Positions 20,001 through 26,973 of a stretch of 64,000 bases of DNA are shown in pieces. The stretch is from Winogradskyella wichelsiae (lineage in GTDB: Bacteria; Bacteroidota; Bacteroidia; Flavobacteriales; Flavobacteriaceae). Positions within the stretch are counted from its first letter, which is position 1; each line of letters begins with the position of its first letter. The notes under the pieces were generated by a model. The model was not told the origin of the DNA. It saw only the letters and a list, made by a program, of their open reading frames with translations, and did not search any database. Where the stretch lies: NCBI RefSeq assembly GCF_013403925.1, contig NZ_JABFDJ010000005.1, positions 1-64,000 of the forward strand, in the 5' to 3' direction. Made by a program: the position numbers and the translations under genes.

Positions 20001-20766
20001 TTGGAGTGCTATTTAAATGTGTTATGGAATGTTTCTTTATAAAATCTGCAACGGCATGGTCTTTTATGGTTTGCTTATCTACAATTACCGTTGTGGCTCC
20101 ATTAAATAAGGCTAAAAATATTTGCTCTATTGAGGCATCAAAAAAATAGTTAGAAAATTGTAATATTTTATCTGTACTATCTAAACCATAATTTTGAGTT
20201 TCACCTAGAATAAGACTAACAACCGATATGTTTTTAATCATTACGCCTTTGGGATTCCCTGTGGTACCAGAAGTGTACATGACATAAGCAAGGTCACTAG
20301 ATTTTGAATCTATATTTGCGAGCGGCTTATCACTATATTCTTTTCTTGAATTGATAAAATCTTTAATAACAGCAGCATCAATAGTAAATTTACATTTACA
20401 ATCGTTTACAATAAATTCTTTTCTTACTTGCGGAGAATCAATATCTATAGGCACATAGGTTGCACCTGCTTTAAGTATGCTAATGATACTTATTACAATC
20501 CACTCACTTCGCTCAATCATTAAACCAACAAAATCTGTAAGACTTAGGTTATGATTAGCTATTAAAAAGTTGGCAAATTGGTTAGAAATAGCATCAAGTT
20601 CTTTAAAACTTAATTTCTCATTTCCATATATAACGGCATAATTATCCGGAGTGGATTGCGCTTGCTCAATAAACAAGTCTGCAATTGTTTTGTTACTAGG
20701 GAATTCAGTGGAGGTATTATTAAACTTCCTTATTGATTCAATTATCGCTTCTTTCCTTAATTCCAT
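14095..20766 (-). CDS. Hybrid NRPS-PKS with fused aminotransferase (A-T-KS-AT-ACP-AMT)
   Basis: 2223 residues. Domains in order: adenylation (about 25-505; YTSGTTGNPKG 164-174, NAYGLTETT 296-304, GYRLELGEVE 413-422); carrier (520-585, S550); ketosynthase (608-1032; C779, H915, H954); malonyl-type acyltransferase (1129-1480; GHSIGE with S1225, and HAFH at 1321-1324); ACP (1520-1592, S1555). A Pro/Gln/Asn-rich linker (1600-1745) leads to a class III PLP aminotransferase (1755-2165; D1973, Schiff-base K2001). There is no ketoreductase or dehydratase, so the beta-keto group should persist until the aminotransferase replaces it with an amine, as in the MycA/ItuA logic. The specificity residues read by hand are D-A-E-N-I-A-A-V-T, with E at position 239 as in some basic-amino-acid codes. 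The absence of an N-terminal condensation domain marks this as the loading protein. The adenylation domain loads an alpha-amino acid rather than a fatty acid. Confidence 0.96.
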   Translation of the reverse strand: MELRKEAIIESIRKFNNTSTEFPSNKTIADLFIEQAQSTPDNYAVIYGNEKLSFKELDAISNQFANFLIANHNLSLTDFVGLMIERSEWIVISIISILKAGATYVPIDIDSPQVRKEFIVNDCKCKFTIDAAVIKDFINSRKEYSDKPLANIDSKSSDLAYVMYTSGTTGNPKGVMIKNISVVSLILGETQNYGLDSTDKILQFSNYFFDASIEQIFLALFNGATTVIVDKQTIKDHAVADFIKKHSITHLNSTPSYLETIEGLSEIKSLRRIVAGGETCSLTLAQKLSTICDFYNAYGLTETTVTSMLYKYSSKDDHDTVLTIGKPIQNTKVYILSKDMEILPVGTAGDMYMSGVGLAKGYLNLPELTTKSFIENPFEQNSLMYKTGDLAKWLPGGNIEFIGRKDDQVKISGYRLELGEVEAAINTLPNIKRATVISSNHTGEARLVAYIESENNTKDSNNVRHQLSEILPEYMIPSLIMWLDHFPMTTNGKVDKKNLPLPEYQRALNAPLLRKPKTKIEKAITKIWSKALHIPQIGIDDNFFEMGGNSLLTQKVAVLIAENLNVKIPVTKIYQYPTISGLAQFLELDQNKSTFAHSKRKNKRQSNSDIAIIGMAGRFPGASTINELWEVLSEGKETISFFTPEELDKSLPEELRNNPLYVGARGIVPSAKTFDAKFFGLNPKLASAMDPQQRLFLEISWEALEQSGYLPNLYDGKIGVFAGVYINTYFLNNVFPNKELMSQIGEVQANTTNDKDYIATRTAYHLNLKGPAVSVHSACSTSSLAIAQAVESIRNGQCDVALAGGSSVTSPMYSGHLYQEGSMLSSNGQCRSFDANGTGTMFCDGAGVVLLKSLEDAKRDGDIIHGVIKGIGVNNDGSDKGSFTAPSVEGQAGAINSALLDADVKPSQVSYIEAHGTATPLGDPIEVEGLCLAFGEQESNGYCAIGSIKSNIGHLTAAAGVAGLIKTTLAMKHRQIPASLGFEKPNPSIDFENSPFFVNNKLRAWESESPRIAGVSSFGVGGTNVHIVLEEYIAEEKTTDSGRPLQLLTWSAKSENSQLGYQNAFGNYVKTNPEIALADIAYSLNATRDVFNHRSFAIAGHTLEASHILNTEDSKAINSNTLKVIPSEMAFLFPGQGSQYLQMGKALYDGETVFRDAVDDCAELLKADLKLDIRKIIYPELNSNDAELQLKDTKFTQPALFVVEYALSQLWMSWGIKPTLLCGHSIGEFVAAHLAGILTLKDALHLIAVRGKLVSELPGGSMLSVRTNIENLEGLIPKTLSIAAINSDRLIVLSGPDKDVEDFANNLNDKGIANMLLSTSHAFHSIMMDPVLGAFEDEVKKVTLNVPRLPIVSTVTGDWLTDAEATSTSYWTNHLRAAVNFSGAMETVLGLEDPVLLEIGPGRALTTLSMQKKGLKSVASIASLSIPKEGENAYHTVLSALGDLWLNGIEPNWKSFYGGQRRQKVELPSYVFDRKPCWLDPPRIETTINTLVHPDLVRGKVEENITIDNASNINTQIMRKSILLNKIADIIEDNSGLEIDANESDQSFLELGLDSLVLTQMAITCKNEFNVPVTFRQLNDQFGTPNLLAEHLDQILPAEVYAPEVTVNPVATAPVQQTAANPIQNSYAVPQAGQNPALNLIAQQLQLLGQQLQLMQGNEINMAASAPVVSNVPSTPHIKTQSKANSVSPLLSTNDSRTEEEKKEHQKPFGASPKIDKLSTGLSSDQNLFLKNLITSYNTKTAKSKAYAQQHRPKMADPRVVSGFKPLTKELVYPLVIEKSSGNKLWDLDGNEYMDILNGFGACLFGHQPDFIKEALHHQIEQGFEVGPQHPLAGEVCEMLCEFTGLDRAALCNTGSEAVLGAMRIARTVTGRSLIVAFSRSYHGINDEVIVRGSKKLRTFPAAPGILPEAVQNMLILDYGTEESLAIIKERAHEIAAVLVEPVQSRRPEFQPIEFLKEVREITKASESVLIFDEIITGFRMHLGGAQALFGIKADVATYGKVIGGGMSIGAILGERKYMDALDGGFWQYGDDSFPEVGVTYFAGTFVRHPLALAAARASLNHFKNKGAALQDGLASLTERLATELNAYFKNNSLPVQITHYRSLWRTTFLEEIPYSELFFVLMREKGFHIWDGFPCYMTEAFTDDDIDYLIKNFIKSIEELVAVGIFTSVPNTNITDGIKNLSTKELNTPPVPNARLGLDDEGNPAWFVNDEKTKDEFLRIDL

Positions 20767-21089
20767 AATATAAAATCCTATCTTTTAAAGACTTAAATAG
20801 CTATTGGTTTAACTTTTTAATATCAATTACAATTAAAACAGAGGGGTTAATTAGGGAATGGCTAAGCTAATACTAATTTTCAATTAGCTAAAAACTTTTA
20901 GTCGTACAACACTTTTTTCGGATTAATAACAACGGCTTTTAATTCTTATAAAATTAAACCAAAATGATTGTGAAAAATTGATTATAACACAAACAGAATC
21001 AGCAATTAATAGCGTAATACTCTAAACTCTTATAACTAAAAAACTGATTGCCTTATTTATTAAAATCTGCCTTGATTTTATAAAACAAC
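20767..21089. other. Leader/promoter region of the biosynthetic operon
   Basis: 323 bp without a credible gene between the racemase-like gene and the hybrid synthase. It is very AT-rich. Imperfect inverted repeats around TTAGCTAA/TAAGCTAAT occur near 20862-20893. No clear TANNTTTG box was found; this is the likeliest place for the operon promoter because the next gene upstream is 323 bp away. Confidence 0.4.
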
Positions 21090-22169
21090 TTAGACATACA
21101 CCTTATCTATAAATTTAGAATTCAGCAACCTAACAACCGCCATATAGTTGAGTTTAAATTTTATTTTATCACCAAGCTTATATTGTTCTTTGTTTTCACC
21201 TAAATCAATAACAAACATATCTGAAGTTGCACCAACATATAGAAAACTATTTTCAGCTTCAATATCACTTTTACTCACATCTAATAATCCGAAATCTAAA
21301 ATAGCTTTGTAAGATCTAACATTATTATTTTTTTCGTTATTATGAATTGTTTCACTAGAATGAGCTGCATTTATAATTCCACCAGGCACAACATTCTTTA
21401 CTTGAAGTTCTATAATATTTGCATGCAACTCAAACGTATCTGTATTTAGCTCTTTAAATTGTTTGCCATCCAAAGGACAAATACCTAAAAATGCCGCTTC
21501 ACCTACTCTAAAGTGATTGATCTCTTTTGGTATTAAATTATTTTCTATGAGAGGAAGTGTAATGGATGTGCCACCTGATAAAAACTTTAAGTCTGTATTG
21601 AACTTTTCCGATATAAGGGTTTTACTAAGCGACAATTGCATCAGGTTTTCAGGTGTTGGCGCTACACCAAACAAACACCCTAAATTTGAGCCAATACCCA
21701 AAACTTCGATATGAGAGAGGTTAAAAACACTTTTATAAAACGCTAAGATATCTTCATTATTTATGCCTTCTCGTAGGTCACCTAGCTCTACCATAATAAT
21801 GATTTTATGGATCACATTTTTTTTCCTTGCAGCCTCATTTAAAGCTTCAATTGTAGTAATGGATGTGTTTAAAGAAATATCTGCATAGGTTACCACATCA
21901 TCGGCATGTTCTGCTATAGAGGGGTTGATGTAAATTGTTTTTACATCAGGATATACCGCTCTAATGTTTCGTAAACTCATTAATCTAGAATCTCCAACCG
22001 AAGGAATCTTTTCGATAATATCTTCTGTTAATATGGTTTTAATAAAAATTTTGTCTCCAGAAAATAATTTAGTAATTAAACTCCACGCGATGTTATGAGT
22101 TTCAAAATAATAACTTAAATACTTAAGGTTTTCTTTTATCTTTTCTGAATGTATAATTAACTCTGCCAT
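21090..22169 (-). CDS. Alanine/ornithine racemase-family PLP enzyme
   Basis: 359 residues with the alanine-racemase N-terminal TIM-barrel fold. The likely PLP lysine lies in AWSLITKLFSGD (about residue 34). The segments SNLGCLFGVAPTPENL (about 162-177), LSGGTSITLP and HFRVGEAAFLG (about 220-230) match the ornithine-racemase (Orr/YhfX-like) subgroup more than classical Alr/DadX. It would interconvert L- and D-forms of an amino acid, possibly ornithine or another basic residue. It lies directly upstream of the hybrid synthase in the same orientation. The synthetases have no epimerisation domain, so a stand-alone racemase feeding D-amino acid to the first adenylation domain is an attractive inference. 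A role in general metabolism is the alternative. Confidence 0.85.
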   Translation of the reverse strand: MAELIIHSEKIKENLKYLSYYFETHNIAWSLITKLFSGDKIFIKTILTEDIIEKIPSVGDSRLMSLRNIRAVYPDVKTIYINPSIAEHADDVVTYADISLNTSITTIEALNEAARKKNVIHKIIIMVELGDLREGINNEDILAFYKSVFNLSHIEVLGIGSNLGCLFGVAPTPENLMQLSLSKTLISEKFNTDLKFLSGGTSITLPLIENNLIPKEINHFRVGEAAFLGICPLDGKQFKELNTDTFELHANIIELQVKNVVPGGIINAAHSSETIHNNEKNNNVRSYKAILDFGLLDVSKSDIEAENSFLYVGATSDMFVIDLGENKEQYKLGDKIKFKLNYMAVVRLLNSKFIDKVYV

Positions 22170-22289
22170 TGCAATTTGTTTCTTTTCAGTAAATTGAAAA
22201 ATTATAAAAGTGCTAAAAACATCAATTAAACTAGGTTATAAGTTAATGAGACATCAAACTAGCAACTTAGATCCTGATTTTAAGTCGCT

Positions 22290-22727
22290 TTATTTTTCTA
22301 GTCGCATTTCTAAATACTTATTGGTAAAGCCCAACTTTTCATAAAGCATTTTTGCTGGATTATCTTTTTCACAATGTAAAGCGATAGCGCCTTCACAATT
22401 ATCTATTGCAAATTGCATTAGACTTTTCCCAAATCCTTTTCTTCTATGGTCTTTATGAGTTGCAATGTAAACCAAAATATTCTCTGGTATATACTCATCC
22501 ATTCCTGTTTTATTAATAACAACGGCTCCTATAATTTCATCATCTTTTTCCATAATAAAAACATGACCACCTAAACTAGGACGATCTTTTACAGCGTAAT
22601 CAATAGCTTTCTTTATGGCACTTATAGGATCCCCGTATTTTTCTAGATGTGTAAATATAAAATTTGCGACTTTTTCTTTTTCGGTCGGACTTATTTTATT
22701 TAAAGCATCATAAGTAATTGTCTTCAT
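22290..22727 (-). CDS. GNAT-family N-acetyltransferase
   Basis: 145 residues, a single GNAT domain. Motif A with the acetyl-CoA pyrophosphate loop is ILVYIATHKDHRRKGFGKSLMQFA (about 84-107; the RRKGFGK core fits R/QxxGxG/A). Motif B is ALHCEKDNPAKMLYEKLGF. The substrate cannot be predicted. It lies 120 bp upstream of the racemase-like gene in the same direction, so it may act on the same amino acid or on the pathway product, for example as self-protection; this is position-based inference only. Confidence 0.85.
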   Translation of the reverse strand: MKTITYDALNKISPTEKEKVANFIFTHLEKYGDPISAIKKAIDYAVKDRPSLGGHVFIMEKDDEIIGAVVINKTGMDEYIPENILVYIATHKDHRRKGFGKSLMQFAIDNCEGAIALHCEKDNPAKMLYEKLGFTNKYLEMRLEK

Positions 22728-23211
22728 TTTTTATTAATTGAGTAAAAATTTGTAGCCCTCATAATTCTTCACCTTTTGTGAGGTGCTTTTAACTTTTAAG
22801 AAGAATGAAGAATACCGAAACATACCTTTTATGTATGCTATTCACATGGTTAATATTATTTTTTTTAATCCAATAAAATTTCAAATGTAAATTGACACTT
22901 AACACATCTTATAATAAAGATATCAAAAGTCAAATACAGTATTATTATTTAGTTCTAGGGGGTTATGAGAAAATAGGGAGAAATCTCATAATTTGTATGT
23001 TAGTACTTAATAATCTCAATAGTTAAAATAACTAAGGCAAAAATTAAATTATGGTTTAAATATAATAGAAGAATTATTTAATATTTCTTTATTCCTTTAT
23101 AAACCTAAAAAAATCGATAACTTGAAGATAATGCTTAAATTCCATTAGCTTAAAAGCTTAGTATAATATAAGAGTTAACCTTTTAATTGTACGATTAACA
23201 ATCTCGTTTTC
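22728..23211. other. Intergenic region with a hairpin
   Basis: 484 bp with no convincing open frame. It contains an 8-bp perfect inverted repeat TTATGAGA/TCTCATAA (22963-22970 and 22984-22991) around a 13-nt loop, and a short CACCT/AGGTG dyad near 22770-22786 close to the acetyltransferase start. Neither has a strong T-tract. Confidence 0.45.
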
Positions 23212-24066
23212 CTAAAAGTTTTTTGCACCGATGACACTTATAATATTAGTATGCCCTTGTTCTTCTTTTTGTTCTTGATGCCAAATTTTAAAACCAGCAT
23301 CTTTAAACAGTTTTACATAATTATGAGAAAAAGAGCCTTCTACACCATACACCTTAGAATTTGAATGCCTTTCATAATTATGTTCTGCATCCGTGGGTTC
23401 TATAGCATAAAATATAACATGACCTAAACTATTTAGTTTTTCAAAAAAAAGACTTAATTGTTGTTGGCTAAAGTATTCTAAAACGCCTCTAAACGTAAAA
23501 AAGATAAAATTACCCTGTTTCTGTTGTTCTATCCAATCTAAAACATCTCCTGCAACAAACTCTAGTTTAGGATTACTTTTATAAGTGCTATTATTTGTTT
23601 TAGTTTGTTCTTTACTTAGATCTATACCTATCAGTTCTTCTACATCAGAATAACTTGAAGATAAATAGCTTAAAACACTACCATTACCAGTTCCTATTTC
23701 TACTAATTTCCCGAAAGTAATAGAATCTTTAGATACTTCATTCCTAAGAACATCGAGTATCGTTTTATAAGCAGGTAGGTGAACATTCTCAAGGTTATTT
23801 TGTGTATTATTTACAAAATCATCGCCTTGTTTAACCCAATAGGTTTTGTGTAATTCTGAGAGCTTGTCATGATCTTTGGCTTTTTCAATTTTCTTTAGAA
23901 TGGCTCTTCGCATTAAGCGTTCTGTTGAACTCAAATGATCTCCTAATACAAGAGTCAAACCTTTTTCAGATAATTGACGCACTTTGTTTGGACGCAATAC
24001 AACAAGTAAATTACCCAATGTACTTGTAAGGAATTCGACAAAAACAGATCTAATTTTTCTTTTCAT
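23212..24066 (-). CDS. Class I SAM-dependent methyltransferase
   Basis: 284 residues. The N-terminal ~115 residues are a basic helical region without recognised motifs. The methyltransferase core starts with LVEIGTGNGSVLSYLSS (motif I, about 122-138), then the acidic ELIGIDLSKEQ (motif post-I) and FVAGDVLDWIEQ. FIFFTFRGVLEYFS probably covers motif II. The substrate is unknown. The gene is co-oriented with the biosynthetic locus but separated from the acetyltransferase by 484 bp, so tailoring of the peptide product is possible but unproven. Confidence 0.8.
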   Translation of the reverse strand: MKRKIRSVFVEFLTSTLGNLLVVLRPNKVRQLSEKGLTLVLGDHLSSTERLMRRAILKKIEKAKDHDKLSELHKTYWVKQGDDFVNNTQNNLENVHLPAYKTILDVLRNEVSKDSITFGKLVEIGTGNGSVLSYLSSSYSDVEELIGIDLSKEQTKTNNSTYKSNPKLEFVAGDVLDWIEQQKQGNFIFFTFRGVLEYFSQQQLSLFFEKLNSLGHVIFYAIEPTDAEHNYERHSNSKVYGVEGSFSHNYVKLFKDAGFKIWHQEQKEEQGHTNIISVIGAKNF

Positions 24067-24170
24067 AATACACTTAAAGATTCATATTATCTATTGTTTC
24101 TTAGTATTAAGCAAGGCTATAATATACGATTCTTGCCTATTTTAAAATCAATTCTGATTTACTTATTTTT

Positions 24171-24974
24171 TTAAAGACTAGCCACTCTAGAGGCATTCTT
24201 TATTTTCTTCTTATTTATAAGATAATCGAAACTCCATAAGCCTAGCATTACTAGAAAATAAATAATTCCAAACGTAGTGTATGTAGGTGCACCTCCATTT
24301 GTTGGTGAAATGGGGAAAGACACCAAAGTTAAATTTACCATAGACTGTAATATAAGCACGCAAATACCACTCTTAGTACGACTGTAGATAAAGGAACACA
24401 TACCTGCAACGCCAAACATAAATATAAATGCAGATATTATTGGGATTTCAGGCATAATACCTTCACCTAGAAGAATCACAGGAATAAACCATAACGTCCA
24501 AAAAACAGCCACAATTTGACCTGCGTAAAAGGGCTTTGTTATTTTTGATAATTCTCGAATGCAATAACTTACCCACACAACTTCGCCAAGGAAAGCCCAT
24601 ACCATATAAGCAATATACGCCCTTAACGTTGTGGTTTTTACAGTGATAAAAGTATCATAATCGACATCATTATAGAAGCTCTTTAGCACCAACGTCATAA
24701 GAGCAATCGTTGCAGGAAAAACCAAACTTAAAATATACCATTTAGGATGCACCTTCCAAGTTAGCATAGGCTTAAATAAATTTTTAATCCCCTTATTACC
24801 TCTAGTATACTTTAAAATACAGATTAACATAAACAAAAGGATACAGAAACGACCTGTGTTATAAGTAGATTCAGAGATATAACCTTCAACTCTCGTTAGA
24901 ACAAAAAATACATTTACAACAGGGCAAAGAACTAAAAATATCCAAACTTCATACTTCTTCACAAAATCTCTCAT
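24171..24974 (-). CDS. CPBP-like membrane protein with degenerate active-site motifs
   Basis: 267 residues with about eight hydrophobic helices, laid out like CPBP (CaaX protease/bacteriocin-processing, Abi) intramembrane proteins. The usual motif 1 (EExxxR) appears only as GEVVWVSYCIREL, where the first Glu is Gly. Motif 2 (FxxxH) seems replaced by FWTLWFIP without His. It may therefore be a non-catalytic homologue or only a distant relative. CPBP proteins often lie beside peptide-antibiotic genes as immunity or processing factors, which makes its position upstream of an NRPS locus noteworthy but not conclusive. Confidence 0.6.
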   Translation of the reverse strand: MRDFVKKYEVWIFLVLCPVVNVFFVLTRVEGYISESTYNTGRFCILLFMLICILKYTRGNKGIKNLFKPMLTWKVHPKWYILSLVFPATIALMTLVLKSFYNDVDYDTFITVKTTTLRAYIAYMVWAFLGEVVWVSYCIRELSKITKPFYAGQIVAVFWTLWFIPVILLGEGIMPEIPIISAFIFMFGVAGMCSFIYSRTKSGICVLILQSMVNLTLVSFPISPTNGGAPTYTTFGIIYFLVMLGLWSFDYLINKKKIKNASRVASL

Positions 24975-25557
24975 ACTTTATTTATTGTATTAAAAACACC
25001 TATTAATTAATTAATTAACTCAATCACATGCTAAAGAACTAAATAAAGACATTTTTCTTGTTTTAGAACTTGCAAATCAATACTCTTGCAAATCATTCAT
25101 AATGAATAATTTAAACACAGATTTAATATTAATGTTGAAAGTTTAAAAAAAAGTTTAAGACAACAATACATTTCCTATGAAAAGCTATAATTTAAGTTGA
25201 GTGACTCAGCAGGGATTAACAAACTTGCAATACGCTTAATTTTTAAATACTTAACATAAATAACCCATCTTTCCTCTAATAAATTGAAACAATTAGCTGC
25301 AAATTACACGTTTTGTTATTGGCCTTAAAATGCAATAAAAAGAACATGAAATAGATAAGTGCTGTAATTAAAGAAACAGATGATATTACCGCTTTTATTT
25401 ACTAAAAAAGGAATGTAAATACGGTATAAAGAAAGAGGAATGACGTACGGATCGACTTCATTCCTCTGAGCATACTATTTTTTAATTTTAATCTCTCATT
25501 GTCAAGATGAGTTATTTTATAAAAAACGAATCTATATTCTTTTTTAGATGATTAACT
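24975..25557. other. Intergenic region with direct repeats and a terminator
   Basis: 583 bp without a credible gene. Two exact 11-bp direct repeats CTTGCAAATCA (25069-25079, 25085-25095) lie 16 bp apart, followed by ATTCAT-A-ATGAAT (25095-25107), about 95-135 bp upstream of the CPBP-like gene. A partial third copy (CTTGCAA) is near 25225. A hairpin at 25434-25467 probably ends the DUF421 transcript. Confidence 0.5.
25434..25467 (-). terminator. Probable terminator of the DUF421 gene
   Basis: 9-bp perfect stem AGAGGAATG/CATTCCTCT with a 16-nt loop. Read leftward it is followed by TTCTTTAT. It lies about 90 bp beyond the DUF421 stop codon. Confidence 0.5.
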
Positions 25558-26070
25558 CTATAAATCTTGTGTATTTACATCAGATAACATTCTAGACTCA
25601 ACAGCCCTATTTTCATCGTTATGAATTACAGATACATCACCTGTACTTTCAAAAACAACAGCTTTAACCTCGTTAAAATCGTGCACATTAGCTTCTCTTA
25701 ATTTAGCTATTAAATCACTTTCTCCCACATTACAGCTTTTTAACTGCTTGTATAAAATTTTGCCATTCCACATTATAATCTGTGGTTTATTAGTAAATAA
25801 TTGCTTCATAAATTTATTCTTACGCACTAAAAAAGAGAATAATGTTTGAAATGCGATGATAGTCGTTAAAACAATCCCACCTTTTAAAAGTGAATAATCT
25901 GTATTAAGAATAATGGAGGCCAACACGGAACCCACGGCAATGGTAGATGCAAAATCAAAGCTAGACATTTTTGCAAATGTTCTAAGTCCAAAAACGCGAG
26001 TAATCACAATTATAATTGTAAATATTCCTAATACCGAGAGTATTAACCAAAGGATGTCTTGTAGTGTCAT
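25558..26070 (-). CDS. DUF421 (YetF-like) membrane protein
   Basis: 170 residues. Three N-terminal hydrophobic helices (about 5-25, 38-58, 62-82) are followed by a soluble C-terminal domain with the conserved KPQIIMWNGKIL, LREANVHDFNEVKAVVFESTGDVSVI segment typical of DUF421/YetF proteins. FGLRTFAKMSSFDFASTIAVGSVLAS is the family's characteristic N-terminal stretch. The biochemical function is unknown; relatives are linked to stress and sporulation membranes in Firmicutes. It stands alone, divergent from the GntA-like gene. Confidence 0.9.
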   Translation of the reverse strand: MTLQDILWLILSVLGIFTIIIVITRVFGLRTFAKMSSFDFASTIAVGSVLASIILNTDYSLLKGGIVLTTIIAFQTLFSFLVRKNKFMKQLFTNKPQIIMWNGKILYKQLKSCNVGESDLIAKLREANVHDFNEVKAVVFESTGDVSVIHNDENRAVESRMLSDVNTQDL

Positions 26071-26279
26071 AATTTATAAAGTTGAGTTAGAAGGTAAAAT
26101 TAAAATTACTCTGATAACTTTATTAATCCAATTACCATACAAAATAGCTCAAATGATTTGCTCAAAGCTCCTCTTATCAACACATCATGAAATGAGCTAA
26201 TTATAATATTAATAGAGTAAATCCTTTGTTTTTATCCCTCTTAAATTTGAGTATACAGTATAATTAATAAGATTTTGTG

Positions 26280-26972
26280 ATGAATACAATTCCAAAAAAC
26301 CATCCTTTATACCTTGCTATAGATGAAGATTATAAGGATTTTATACTAACACAAAAACATCCTTGTGTTATGGCTAAGACCTTATTTATGACAGACAAGT
26401 ACCATCTCAATGTATACCGTTCTTCTCAACAGATTGATGGTTTAAAATTGCTATTAAACGATTTAGAGTCTTTTATTGACCAATATGATTTTGAGTCTCC
26501 TCTATTTGAATCGTTTTTAGCGGTCTTTCCGTTTGAACATTATGATTCTGAATTAGATTTCGAAAAAGCGTTGTGGCATACCCTTCAACAATTGCATGCT
26601 TTAGACGATTGCGAATGGGACACTTCGGTAAGTGATAACCCTCAAGATCCTAATTTTAGTTTTAGTTTAAAAGGGAGTGCTTTTTATATTGTCGGACTTC
26701 ATCCGCAAAGTTCTCGCAAGGCACGCCAAAGTCCCTACCCTACCATTGTTTTTAATCTGCATTCTCAATTTGAGCAATTACGAGCCATGGGGACCTATAA
26801 AAAGGTCAAAAAGCGGATAAGAAAACGAGATAAAAAATTACAAGGACGTATCAACCCTGTACTTAAAGATTTTGGAAAAGAATCGGAAACGAAACAGTAC
26901 AGTGGCAGAGCGGTAGACAGTACTTGGAAATGTCCTTTTCATAAAACCACTAAAGAAAAAACACTAAAATAG
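26280..26972 (+). CDS. YqcI/YcgG family protein (GntA-like heme-dependent N-hydroxylase family)
   Basis: 230 residues from the ATG at 26280; a GTG three bases earlier is less likely. Family hallmarks are HPCVMAKTLF near residue 27, the FEKALWHTLQQLHALD block, DPNFSFSLKGSAFYIVGLHPQSSRKARQSPYPTIVFNLHSQFEQLR, and a C-terminal WKCPFH. YqcI/YcgG proteins include GntA, which N-hydroxylates a guanidine-containing arginine derivative using heme. This protein is followed after 1 bp by a DUF1989 gene. The tight pairing suggests a two-step modification of an amine or guanidine; the actual substrate is not known. Confidence 0.85.
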   Translation: MNTIPKNHPLYLAIDEDYKDFILTQKHPCVMAKTLFMTDKYHLNVYRSSQQIDGLKLLLNDLESFIDQYDFESPLFESFLAVFPFEHYDSELDFEKALWHTLQQLHALDDCEWDTSVSDNPQDPNFSFSLKGSAFYIVGLHPQSSRKARQSPYPTIVFNLHSQFEQLRAMGTYKKVKKRIRKRDKKLQGRINPVLKDFGKESETKQYSGRAVDSTWKCPFHKTTKEKTLK

Positions 26973-26973
26973 T

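Noticed and set aside
14095..20766. Trans-AT polyketide synthase
   Set aside because: A complete cis acyltransferase with GHSIGE and HAFH follows the ketosynthase.
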